This document shows, in pieces, positions 1 to 5,960 of a stretch of DNA of 7,369 nt. The stretch comes from Phycisphaerae bacterium (GTDB lineage Bacteria; Planctomycetota; Phycisphaerae; UBA1845). Positions within the stretch are counted from its first letter, which is position 1, and every line of letters begins with the position of its first letter. Both the position numbers and the translations under genes were made by a program. Below the pieces are notes generated by a model. The model did no database searches and had not been told where the DNA came from. It worked only from the letters and a program-made list of their open reading frames with translations. Location of the stretch: assembly GCA_029260195.1 (NCBI GenBank), contig JAJDDS010000612.1, forward strand, positions 1 to 7,369, written 5' to 3'.

Positions 1-472
1 CCGACCCCGCCTCCACCGCCGTCTCCGACCCATCGAGCGCGAACACCCGCTCCGTCACCTCCCGAACGCTCTGCACCAACCCCTCCACCTCCGGATAATC
101 CGCGCCGTCCTCTTTCAACGCCGTTCGCTGCGCCAGCACGAACGGAATTATCCGCGCCGTGTTCATAAAAACCGTCGTTTCCGACGACATCGTCGGTAGC
201 GCCCGCGCCGTTTCCACCGGCTCCAAGCCGACCACAGTGTCCGCCCGCCCGGTCGGAATGACGGGACTGATCCCGCCGTCGATGATGACTGACGCCTGCA
301 CCGCCCCACCCCGCTGCGCCATACCGTGCAACTGCCCGCTCACGACCTCATGCCCGCGCTCCACAAAACAATCGCACAGCCACTTCGCCACCGTCAAAAC
401 GCCCTGCCCGCCCGTGCCCACAATCACAATGCGATGGCCCCCCCAACGTGATTGTCCACGCGACGCGCTCAT
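1..472 (-). CDS. iorB: Indolepyruvate:ferredoxin oxidoreductase, beta subunit (C-terminus beyond window)
   Basis: This is the small subunit of indolepyruvate:ferredoxin oxidoreductase, a cytoplasmic enzyme that converts aryl-pyruvates plus CoA to aryl-acetyl-CoA and CO2 while reducing ferredoxin. The 157 visible residues start MSASRGQSRWGGHRIVIVG. They show the glycine-rich GTGGQGVLT motif (residues 19-27) and QLHGMAQRGG (47-56), which correspond to the GxGGQG and HGMSQRGG signatures of the gamma domain in the 2-oxoacid oxidoreductase family. The frame is open to the window edge. Family members are usually near 190-200 residues, so roughly 40 should be missing, unless this is one of the longer forms with an extra C-terminal domain. 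The ATG overlaps the iorA stop codon as ATGA (a 4-base overlap), which implies translational coupling and fixes the start. The N-terminus is about 10 residues longer than in many homologues. Confidence 0.93.
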   Translation of the reverse strand, partial: MSASRGQSRWGGHRIVIVGTGGQGVLTVAKWLCDCFVERGHEVVSGQLHGMAQRGGAVQASVIIDGGISPVIPTGRADTVVGLEPVETARALPTMSSETTVFMNTARIIPFVLAQRTALKEDGADYPEVEGLVQSVREVTERVFALDGSETAVEAGS

Positions 473-2412
473 ACGCAATCTCCGTTCTCGACGCGTCGAA
501 TCGCATCCTGCTGACACAATTCCGCACACAGATCGCAGCCGTCGCACAGTTCCCCGTCGATGGAATATTCGCCGTCCGTCGCCAGTATCGCTGGACACCC
601 CAGCACCCGAACACACAGCGAGCAGGCGTTGCACAAATCCTGATCAACCCGCAATGCCGACCGACGATCGTTTGGAGACGCCCGACGGACATTCACCACA
701 CAAGGCGAGTGGAACACGACAACATTCAGACCCTTCGCCTTCTTCGCCTCCTTGAGCGCTGCCAGCGAAGCCTCCTGATCAAACGGATTCGCCGAATAGA
801 CGTCCCGGACCCCCAATCCCCGCACCGCCCCCTCAATCGAGAATCCTCCACAGCCCTCCGCACTATCCGAGCACCCCGTACGCGAGCAGCCCGTCGCCTC
901 CTCACCGTCACTCGTCAGGCTGGGCTGAAATCCCGTCATCGCCGTAACAAAGTTGTCAAGGATCACGACCGTGACAGCGTCATTCGCCTGAACGGCATTC
1001 GCGAGTGCGGGCAGTCCACTGTGAAAAAACGTCGAATCACCTAGGTACGCCACCGTTCGCTTGCCCGTCGTGCGGGACATCCCCGACGCCTGACTGATCG
1101 ACGACCCCATACACAGCAACACGTCGCACGCATTCAACGGCTCGCCGTAACCCAGTGTATAGCACCCAATGTCATTGCAGTAAACGGTGCGCTTACCGAA
1201 GACCCGGTTGACCAGATAGAAGCTCGCGCGGTGCGGACATCCCGAACACAGCACCGGCGGCCGAGCCGGCAATTCCGGAACACTGACGACCGTCTTCTCC
1301 CTCTTATCCAGCCCCATATACGCCCGGACCGCATCCTCGACAATATCCGGTGAATACTCGAATTCGACCGGAAAGTGCTCTGTGTGCTTCCCCAAAACCG
1401 GAATCTGACGCCCCGACCGAAACGCCGCCAAACACACCCGATCCTCCACGTACGGCGTCAGCTCCTCCACCACCAGAACCGAATCCACCGACTCAAGAAA
1501 ATCAACCAGCACCGCCTCCGGAATCGGATACGCCCCAATTTGCTGCAGCAGCACGTCACACGACAATTCGAGATCGTCGATCACCTGCGCCGCATACGCA
1601 TACGCCACCCCACTCGCGATCACCCCACGCCGACCACCGCCCCTCCGCGGAAAAAACTCCGACGCCCCGAGGAGCCCCTCCGCCAAGCGAAATCGCTCGC
1701 TCAACTCTACCCGCATCCGACGCGCGTTCACCGGGATGGGAACGTAACGCGGCGGATCCTTCGTGAACCCGATCTCGTTCCTCTCCGTCGGAAGCCGCCC
1801 CAACTCCACCATCCCGCTACCGTGACACACCCGCGTCGTCGGACGCATGATCACCGGCAACCGCGTTTGCTCCGAAAACGCAAACGCATACCGCGTCATA
1901 CGCAGAGCATCTGCAGGTGTGGCTGGGTCAAACACGGGGTAATACAGAAATCGGCAGAAGTGACGCTGATCCTGCTCGTTCGGACTCGTGATCGCCGACG
2001 GATCACCCGCCGACACGATCACCATCCCACCCTCGACCCCCACATACGGCATGCTCGCCACGGGGTCAGCCGCATAATTCAACCCCAGATGCTTCATCGC
2101 ACACATCGACCGCGCACCAGCCAAGCTGGCTGCGAACGCAATCTCCACCGCGATCTTCTCGTTCACCGAATACTCGAATAGGATTCCCTCGTCGCCAGCG
2201 AAACGGGCGATCGTGTCCCCAATCTCCGACGACGGCGTCCCCGGATAGCACGAGAAAAACTGAACACCAGCCTCCAGCGCCCCTCGAACGATCGAGTGAT
2301 TCCCCAGCAGACACACCCGCTTGCCGGGCTCATCCTCCAACAACGGATGCCGACGCGACTTCTTCACCACCGGACCACTCGGACTTACCACCTGTGTTTT
2401 CACGTTTCCCAT
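469..2412 (-). CDS. iorA: Indolepyruvate:ferredoxin oxidoreductase, alpha subunit
   Basis: This is the large catalytic subunit, which carries thiamine diphosphate (TPP) and iron-sulfur clusters. Numbering is for the 647-residue product from the ATG at 2412. The N-terminal oxidoreductase domain has LLGNHSIVRGALEAG (about 35-49), YPGTPSSEI (56-64) and the MKHLGLNYAADP segment near 106-117. The C-terminal half has CSGCPHRASFY (389-399), NDIGCYTLG (413-421), and the TPP/Mg motif GDSTFF (458-463) followed by ILDN and TAMTGFQP. A C-terminal two-cluster ferredoxin domain has cysteines at 594, 597, 600 and 606, then 623, 626, 629 and 633. The usual proline after the last cysteine is glutamine. The start is uncertain. 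The frame stays open to a TTG at 2499 and includes an ATG at 2490 with GGAG three bases upstream; I chose 2412 because the earlier residues look unlike family N-termini. Even so, about 30 non-conserved residues precede the domain. Cys-rich residues 509-521 look like an insertion. Length fits the family (about 600-650). Confidence 0.95.
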   Translation of the reverse strand: MGNVKTQVVSPSGPVVKKSRRHPLLEDEPGKRVCLLGNHSIVRGALEAGVQFFSCYPGTPSSEIGDTIARFAGDEGILFEYSVNEKIAVEIAFAASLAGARSMCAMKHLGLNYAADPVASMPYVGVEGGMVIVSAGDPSAITSPNEQDQRHFCRFLYYPVFDPATPADALRMTRYAFAFSEQTRLPVIMRPTTRVCHGSGMVELGRLPTERNEIGFTKDPPRYVPIPVNARRMRVELSERFRLAEGLLGASEFFPRRGGGRRGVIASGVAYAYAAQVIDDLELSCDVLLQQIGAYPIPEAVLVDFLESVDSVLVVEELTPYVEDRVCLAAFRSGRQIPVLGKHTEHFPVEFEYSPDIVEDAVRAYMGLDKREKTVVSVPELPARPPVLCSGCPHRASFYLVNRVFGKRTVYCNDIGCYTLGYGEPLNACDVLLCMGSSISQASGMSRTTGKRTVAYLGDSTFFHSGLPALANAVQANDAVTVVILDNFVTAMTGFQPSLTSDGEEATGCSRTGCSDSAEGCGGFSIEGAVRGLGVRDVYSANPFDQEASLAALKEAKKAKGLNVVVFHSPCVVNVRRASPNDRRSALRVDQDLCNACSLCVRVLGCPAILATDGEYSIDGELCDGCDLCAELCQQDAIRRVENGDCV

Positions 2413-2588
2413 TCCATGCGGACCCGCACGGAGACGGTCCACAAGCGGCGTACCTGCAACAGAACACCACAAGCGCGCCCCGACATACATGCTCTCCAAG
2501 GTGAGACACTAGGCATCGATGGTCGGTCGTGAGGCGTGGACACGGGGGCGCACACACTCCTAGGGCCAATCACCAAGCGGCGCGGTCC

Positions 2589-2620
2589 AGCCAGACCGGT
2601 ACCCCCCGGCGCCCCTGGCT
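2589..2620 (-). promoter_or_regulatory. Possible leader hairpin upstream of iorA
   Basis: On the minus strand, AGCCAG at 2620-2615 can pair with CTGGCT at 2594-2589, and an inner CCGG...CCGG pair encloses a GGGGTA loop. The structure is imperfect, with unequal unpaired bases between the two helices. It lies in the presumed 5' leader of iorA. It might affect transcript stability or attenuation, but no U-run, leader peptide or alternative pairing partner was found. GC-rich DNA yields such pairings by chance. Confidence 0.25.
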
Positions 2621-2642
2621 CCGAAACATGCCCGAACCTCCA

Positions 2643-2670
2643 ACTATACCGTCTCCTCGCCACCGAACAA
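2643..2670 (-). promoter_or_regulatory. Candidate sigma-70-type promoter for iorAB
   Basis: Reading the minus strand, TTGTTC (2670-2665) is followed after 16 bases by TATAGT (2648-2643). The -10 box matches TATAAT in five of six positions, and the -35 keeps the TTG core. Transcription would start near 2636. It lies just downstream of the 2697-2740 hairpin and upstream of iorA, where a separate iorAB promoter is expected. It was identified by pattern only. Confidence 0.4.
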
Positions 2671-2696
2671 GGAGGATCAGCCCCCCTCCCGGACAC

Positions 2697-2740
2697 GGCT
2701 GGGTGACCCTGGGTGGTTGCCCACCCAGGGTCACCCAGCC
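2697..2740. terminator. Perfect 20-bp hairpin, possible terminator or REP-like repeat
   Basis: The left arm GGCTGGGTGACCCTGGGTGG (2697-2716) and the right arm (2721-2740) are exact reverse complements around a TTGC loop. No T-run follows on either strand, so it is not a classical intrinsic terminator. Its position, after the proC-pruA unit and before the iorA promoter, suits transcript end formation or 3'-end protection. A dispersed REP-type palindrome is equally possible. The hairpin is certain; its role is inferred. Confidence 0.55.
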
Positions 2741-2780
2741 CATCGGGCAGTCCTCACCGCCTCGAATGCGCCTGCTTGGG

Positions 2781-3140
2781 CTATCCATCGAGGAGCCACT
2801 CCGGTAGAAGAAACGGACACCCACGGTCCGACCCAATCACCATAGCTGGAACGAGAAACGGTGGAACCCACCGGCCACAGAGTGCCCACGATTGAAACAA
2901 CGGTACGACACCAAGTCCACCACCGGGCACTCCTCCTACGGAAACACCCGAGGATGTAGAACTACGTTTTGGAAACCACCCAAACGGCGCAAAGAACAGA
3001 GCGAGAACGAATGAGCCAACAACTCCGATCGTAGCGGCGCGAACGACGGTACGAATCAAGAAGAGCCTGGTTGGCGCGGCGGGCGTTGCGGGCGGGCCCG
3101 ATCGTCGTCGTCGTCGATTGAGCAATCCCGTGTTGCTCAA
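2781..3140 (-). CDS. Doubtful ORF in an alternative frame with one hydrophobic segment
   Basis: This 119-codon frame starts at a TTG with no visible ribosome binding site and overlaps the 2962-3243 ORF in another frame. It includes a plausible membrane helix, IGVVGSFVLALFFAPFGWF, at about residues 38-56. A Gly/Ser/Val-rich stretch follows, then a tail containing LVPAMVIG. I recognise no family. It may be a chance frame, or the true continuation of the upstream ORF after a frameshift, since each frame carries one hydrophobic segment. Codon third-position composition does not separate the two frames clearly. Confidence 0.2.
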   Translation of the reverse strand: MSNTGLLNRRRRRSGPPATPAAPTRLFLIRTVVRAATIGVVGSFVLALFFAPFGWFPKRSSTSSGVSVGGVPGGGLGVVPLFQSWALCGRWVPPFLVPAMVIGSDRGCPFLLPEWLLDG

Positions 3141-3243
3141 TTCCGTGTGTGAGAGAGAATACGACTACGCCGAACATCACGACCAGAACGATGCGAACCG
3201 GCAGGCGGCGCCGACGACGCGCATTGCTCGTATCGAAGAGCAT
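2962..3243 (-). CDS. Small hypothetical membrane protein (weak)
   Basis: This is a 93-codon ORF of no family I recognise. Its ATG lies 15 bases after the pruA stop codon and is preceded by a GGGGGG run that could serve as a ribosome binding site, so it could be the last gene of the proC-pruA unit. The N-terminus is basic (NARRRRRLPVR, about 8-18) and is followed by a hydrophobic stretch, IVLVVMFGVVVFSL (about 19-32). This fits a single-pass membrane protein with a cytoplasmic N-terminus, or an uncleaved signal anchor. After about residue 45 the sequence is Arg/Ser-rich and unconvincing, while another frame becomes hydrophobic there. A frameshifted or decayed gene is therefore a real alternative. 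Confidence 0.35.
   Translation of the reverse strand: MLFDTSNARRRRRLPVRIVLVVMFGVVVFSLTHGIEQHGIAQSTTTTIGPARNARRANQALLDSYRRSRRYDRSCWLIRSRSVLCAVWVVSKT
3117..3141. repeat. Inverted repeat ATTGAGCAA-N7-TTGCTCAAT
   Basis: Two perfect 9-bp arms (3117-3125 and 3133-3141) flank a 7-base spacer. A (TCG)5 microsatellite at 3102-3116 lies directly beside the left arm. The shape suits a dimeric regulator site or a small hairpin. It falls inside the doubtful small ORF, close to the pruA 3' end, so an operator role is not obvious. No second copy was seen in the window. Confidence 0.45.
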
Positions 3244-3258
3244 CGCGGGACGGCCCCC

Positions 3259-4809
3259 CTAGAGCCGCTCCGTAATCGACTTCCCCTGCAAAAACATCTG
3301 AATGTAATCCCGGCCGCCGGCCTTGGAATTCGTACCCGACATGTTGAACCCGCCGAAAGGCTGAACGTCGACCAGTGCGCCCGTACACTTGCGGTTCAGA
3401 TACAAGTTCCCCACGTGAAACTCCGCCCGCGCCCGGTGAAGCCGATCACGATCACGCGAATACAACGCACCCGTCAGCCCGTACTGCGTGTCATTCATAA
3501 TCCGCAGCCCCTCATCGAAATCCTTCGCTTTGATCACCGCCAGAACCGGTCCGAAGATCTCCTCCTGCGCGATCCGTCCGAGCGGATCGACGTCCGCGAT
3601 AACTGTCGGCGGAATGAAGTGCCCTCCCGACGGAACAGCCCCGCCGCCAAGCACAATGCGTCCCTCCCCCTTACCGACCTTGATGTACCCCGTGATGCTG
3701 TCGAACGCAGCCTTGTTGATCACCGCCCCCATCGAGTAGTCCGTATCGCCGGTCGTATCACCAACAGTGATCTTGCCCGCCCAGTCGACAACACGTTCCA
3801 CCAGCTCATCATAAACCCGACCATGCGCCACCAACCGAGAACAGGCTGAACACTTCTGCCCCTGAAACCCGAACGCAGCCGCCACAGCACCGCACGCCGC
3901 CGACGCGATATCGGCTGTCTCGTCCACCAGGATCCCGTCCTTCCCGCCCATCTCGAGAATGACCCGCTTGATCCAGATCTGCCCCTCGCTGACCTTGGCT
4001 GCCCGCTCGTTAATCCGAAGCCCGACCTCCTTCGACCCGGTGAACGCGATCATGCGCGTCAGCGGATGGTCCACGATCGTCTCCCCAACTTCACCACCCG
4101 AACCCGGAACGAAGTTCAGCACGCCCGGCGGCAAACCAGCCTCCGTCAGAATCTCGAACATCTTGGCTGCGATCACCGGCGAGTCGCTCGACGGCTTGAG
4201 CACCACCGTGTTCCCGGCAACCAGAGCAGCCACCGTCATCCCCATACAAATCGCCAGCGGGAAGTTCCACGGCGGGATCACCCCGATCACCCCCAGCGCA
4301 ACGTATTCGACCGAGTTGTCCTCCCCGCAAAACGGCGTCGTCGGATGACGCCCCTGCAGCCGGGTCATCTCCCGCGCGTAGAAATCACAAAAATCGATCG
4401 CTTCACAAACGTCAGCGTACGACTCGAGCCAAGGCTTGCTCACTTCATAGCACATCCAGGCCGACAGCTCATACACCCGCTCGCGCATGATCGACGCCGC
4501 CTTCGCGAGCACCATCGCCCGCTCTTCCGGATGCACCCGCGACCAACTCTTAAACCGCTCCGCCGCAGCCCGCACCGCCCGGTCCGCCGCCCCAACGTCG
4601 GCTTTGGCAACCTTCCCCACAACCCGATCCGTCGCCGCCGGCGACACCGAGTTGATCCAGTTCGAACCCGTCACCGCCTCCCCGTCGACCCACAATGGGT
4701 AACTCGCACCAAGTTGACCACCAACGTCCTTCAGCGCAGCCACCATCCGCCGCCGCGGTTCGTCCTCAGTGAAATCAACGTACGGTTCCGGCCTGTATTG
4801 TGTCAGCAT
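3259..4809 (-). CDS. pruA: L-glutamate gamma-semialdehyde (1-pyrroline-5-carboxylate) dehydrogenase
   Basis: This NAD(P)-dependent aldehyde dehydrogenase oxidises glutamate gamma-semialdehyde, the open form of P5C, to glutamate: the last step of proline and arginine/ornithine breakdown. At 516 residues it matches the stand-alone RocA-type enzyme (about 515) rather than bifunctional PutA. It shows PWNFPLA (180-186), FTGSKEVG (256-263), the catalytic glutamate in EMGGK (Glu286) and the nucleophile in GQKCSACSR (Cys320); these are the positions I recall for Bacillus RocA. QEEIFGPV follows at about 415-422, and the C-terminal NRKCTGALVDVQPFGGFNMS block and SKAGG are typical of this group. The ATG at 4809 follows AAAGGGA by seven bases; an in-frame TTG directly before it is less likely. 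It lies 59 bases downstream of proC and is probably cotranscribed. No proline dehydrogenase gene is present here. Confidence 0.96.
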   Translation of the reverse strand: MLTQYRPEPYVDFTEDEPRRRMVAALKDVGGQLGASYPLWVDGEAVTGSNWINSVSPAATDRVVGKVAKADVGAADRAVRAAAERFKSWSRVHPEERAMVLAKAASIMRERVYELSAWMCYEVSKPWLESYADVCEAIDFCDFYAREMTRLQGRHPTTPFCGEDNSVEYVALGVIGVIPPWNFPLAICMGMTVAALVAGNTVVLKPSSDSPVIAAKMFEILTEAGLPPGVLNFVPGSGGEVGETIVDHPLTRMIAFTGSKEVGLRINERAAKVSEGQIWIKRVILEMGGKDGILVDETADIASAACGAVAAAFGFQGQKCSACSRLVAHGRVYDELVERVVDWAGKITVGDTTGDTDYSMGAVINKAAFDSITGYIKVGKGEGRIVLGGGAVPSGGHFIPPTVIADVDPLGRIAQEEIFGPVLAVIKAKDFDEGLRIMNDTQYGLTGALYSRDRDRLHRARAEFHVGNLYLNRKCTGALVDVQPFGGFNMSGTNSKAGGRDYIQMFLQGKSITERL

Positions 4810-4815
4810 CAAGCG
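4795..4815 (-). repeat. Start-region repeat, copy at pruA
   Basis: The 21 bases over the pruA start match the same stretch at the proC start (5679-5699) at 18 positions. The shared pattern is CGCTTG, then R-TGC with the start codon, two differing bases, then ACACAATAC. It encodes the N-terminal Thr-Gln-Tyr of both proteins. Confidence 0.6.
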
Positions 4816-4868
4816 TTCCCTTTCATCTTCTTCAACTGTCGACCAAGTCGTCCGCTTCCCTCGCCGCC

Positions 4869-5693
4869 CTACGTCCCTTCCCCCAACTCCCGACTCCTCT
4901 CAAACGCCGCCATGGCAGCCTCCACAATCCGATCAAACACCTCGTTCTTCTCGAACGACGCCACCGCCGCCGCCGTCGTCCCGCCCGGCGACATCACTTT
5001 CTTTCGCAGCACGTCCGGCGCCTCGTTCGATTCGACCATCATCCGCGCCGCCCCGAGGCACGACTGCTTCACGAGAAGCGACGCATGCTGCGGCGACAGC
5101 CCCGCCTTAACACCCGCCTCGATCAGCGCCTCCGCAAAAAAGTAAAAGTACGCCGGCCCGGATCCCGAGACCGCCGTCACCGAGTCCATTAGCGCTTCGT
5201 CTTCGATGTGAATACTCTTGCCGCCCGCGTCGAAGATGCGCTGTGCCCGAAGCAGGTCCGCCTCGTTCGCGTATTTCCCCGGATGGACACCCGCCATCCC
5301 AGCCCCCACGTGCATCGGAAGATTCGGCATCACCCGAACCACCCGTGCCGACACGTGATTCAGTTGCTCCTCGATCGCCCCCGTCGACACACCCGCCATG
5401 ATCGATACGACCACATGATCGTCACGGATCAGGTTTACGACGCCCGCCAGAACCTCACGGTGAATCTGCGGCTTGACCGCGAGGATCAAAATGTAGCTCT
5501 CAGCCACAACATGCCGGTTGTCGTCGGTCACCGCGATGTTGAACCGATCGCGAAACACCCGCCGCCGCGACTCGTTTGGGTCGGATGCGATGATCCGATC
5601 GTCCAGCAGCACGCTGTTCCGCAGAAGCCCATGCACGATCCCCTCGGCCGCGTTGCCAGCCCCCAGCACCCCGATTTCGTATTGTGTGTGCAC
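4869..5693 (-). CDS. proC: Pyrroline-5-carboxylate reductase
   Basis: This cytoplasmic enzyme reduces P5C to L-proline with NAD(P)H, the final step of proline synthesis. The 274-residue product has an N-terminal Rossmann fold with GVLGAGNAAEG (8-18), AVKPQ (72-76) and VRVMPNLP (120-127). The C-terminal all-helical dimerisation domain carries SGSGPAYFYFFAEAL (176-190) and SPGGTTAAA (235-243), which are standard ProC signatures. Length is normal (about 260-280). I chose GTG at 5693 because it aligns with the pruA ATG inside the shared 21-bp start repeat and has GGAG nine bases upstream. The adjacent TTG at 5696, with six-base spacing, is a close alternative. It is the first gene of the proC-pruA unit and has a good promoter candidate directly upstream. 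Confidence 0.95.
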   Translation of the reverse strand: MHTQYEIGVLGAGNAAEGIVHGLLRNSVLLDDRIIASDPNESRRRVFRDRFNIAVTDDNRHVVAESYILILAVKPQIHREVLAGVVNLIRDDHVVVSIMAGVSTGAIEEQLNHVSARVVRVMPNLPMHVGAGMAGVHPGKYANEADLLRAQRIFDAGGKSIHIEDEALMDSVTAVSGSGPAYFYFFAEALIEAGVKAGLSPQHASLLVKQSCLGAARMMVESNEAPDVLRKKVMSPGGTTAAAVASFEKNEVFDRIVEAAMAAFERSRELGEGT

Positions 5694-5699
5694 CAAGCG
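5679..5699 (-). repeat. Start-region repeat, copy at proC
   Basis: This is the partner of 4795-4815, with 18 of 21 positions identical and three substitutions. It covers the GTG start and the codons for His-Thr-Gln-Tyr. The alignment of GTG with the pruA ATG supports 5693 as the start of proC. Confidence 0.6.
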
Positions 5700-5719
5700 C
5701 TACTCCGAAAGTAGGCCGC

Positions 5720-5748
5720 ATTCTAGCGACCGCCCCCCCCCTTGTCAT
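5720..5748 (-). promoter_or_regulatory. Candidate sigma-70-type promoter for proC-pruA
   Basis: On the minus strand, ATGACA (5748-5743, five of six matches to TTGACA) and TAGAAT (5725-5720, five of six to TATAAT) are separated by the optimal 17 bases. Transcription would begin near 5713, giving a leader of about 20 bases that still includes the GGAG at 5706-5703. The spacer contains a run of nine G on the coding strand. Confidence 0.55.
5733..5741. repeat. C9 homopolymer tract in the proC promoter spacer
   Basis: Nine consecutive C on the plus strand (G on the proC coding strand) lie between the predicted -35 and -10 boxes. Slippage here would change promoter spacing from 17 bases, a known route to phase-variable transcription in other bacteria. 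It may also be a sequencing-error hotspot. Confidence 0.7.
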
Positions 5749-5752
5749 TCCA

Positions 5753-5761
5753 CCCCCCCCC
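5753..5761. repeat. Second C9 homopolymer tract
   Basis: Another run of nine C lies 11 bases from the first, just upstream of the predicted proC -35 box. A C6 run and other C-rich sequence follow to about 5784. It has no clear role; it could affect upstream contacts at the promoter. Confidence 0.6.
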
Positions 5762-5784
5762 ACCTGCCATCCCCCCGCCCGCCC

Positions 5785-5810
5785 GTCATTTCGGGCGAAG
5801 CGAGGAATCC
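5785..5810. repeat. Possible dispersed short intergenic repeat
   Basis: GTCATTTCGGGCGAAGCGAG at 5785-5804, continuing to GAATCC, closely resembles a short intergenic sequence I recall as scattered in many copies through genomes of several phyla (GTCATTCCGAGCGAAGCGAG type). A shorter match to its beginning, GTCATTCC, lies at 5744-5751. Only one full copy is in the window, so the dispersed nature is from memory. Confidence 0.45.
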
Positions 5811-5926
5811 CGCTGACTCGCGTGCCCCCAAACCAATGCTCCGCGCGATTCACCCCGCGCGCGAACGAGCCGGCACATATCACCGCCCCCCCAGCAGGTG
5901 ATCGATGCGGTGCCCCGCAACCAGGA

Positions 5927-5954
5927 TTGGTCTCCGCCCTGTTTCCAGTACAAT
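5927..5954 (+). promoter_or_regulatory. Candidate promoter for the DUF167 gene, possibly leaderless
   Basis: TTGGTC (5927-5932) and TACAAT (5949-5954, five of six matches to TATAAT) are 16 bases apart. Transcription starting seven bases after the -10 box would begin at 5961, the A of the proposed ATG. No Shine-Dalgarno-like sequence lies between the -10 and the start, which agrees with a leaderless mRNA. Confidence 0.45.
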
Positions 5955-5960
5955 TCCGAC

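Larger units (their letters stand above)
2413..2961. other. Gap upstream of iorA, mostly non-coding
   Basis: No convincing protein is encoded in most of this stretch. The short open frames are Arg/Pro-rich and match no family I recognise. It holds a candidate minus-strand promoter (2643-2670), an imperfect hairpin in the presumed iorA leader (2589-2620) and a perfect 20-bp hairpin (2697-2740). From 2781 upward, a doubtful second frame of the small membrane ORF overlaps it. If the promoter is real, the iorA leader is about 220 bases, long enough for regulation, but I recognise no riboswitch or T-box. Confidence 0.6.

Noticed and set aside
348..692. A 114-codon minus-strand frame across the iorA/iorB junction
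   Set aside because: It is an alternative frame over both real genes. The iorB frame with GTGGQG and HGMAQRGG, and the iorA ferredoxin domain, account for this stretch.
1375..2181. A 268-codon plus-strand open frame opposite iorA
   Set aside because: It lies entirely within iorA on the other strand, with very Arg/His/Pro-rich composition and no recognisable domain.
3118..3849. A 243-codon plus-strand open frame
   Set aside because: It is mostly antisense to the pruA 3' half, has Arg/Pro-rich composition and no motifs.
4810..4830. Five-codon leader peptide (Met-Lys-Gly-Asn-Ala) ending in TGA one base before the pruA ATG
   Set aside because: It overlaps the pruA ribosome binding sequence and is too short to distinguish from chance; no attenuator structure accompanies it.
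4066..5145. A 359-codon plus-strand open frame
   Set aside because: It is antisense to pruA and proC, which both have clear family motifs. Its translation is Arg/His/Pro-rich and resembles no family, a typical shadow in GC-rich DNA.
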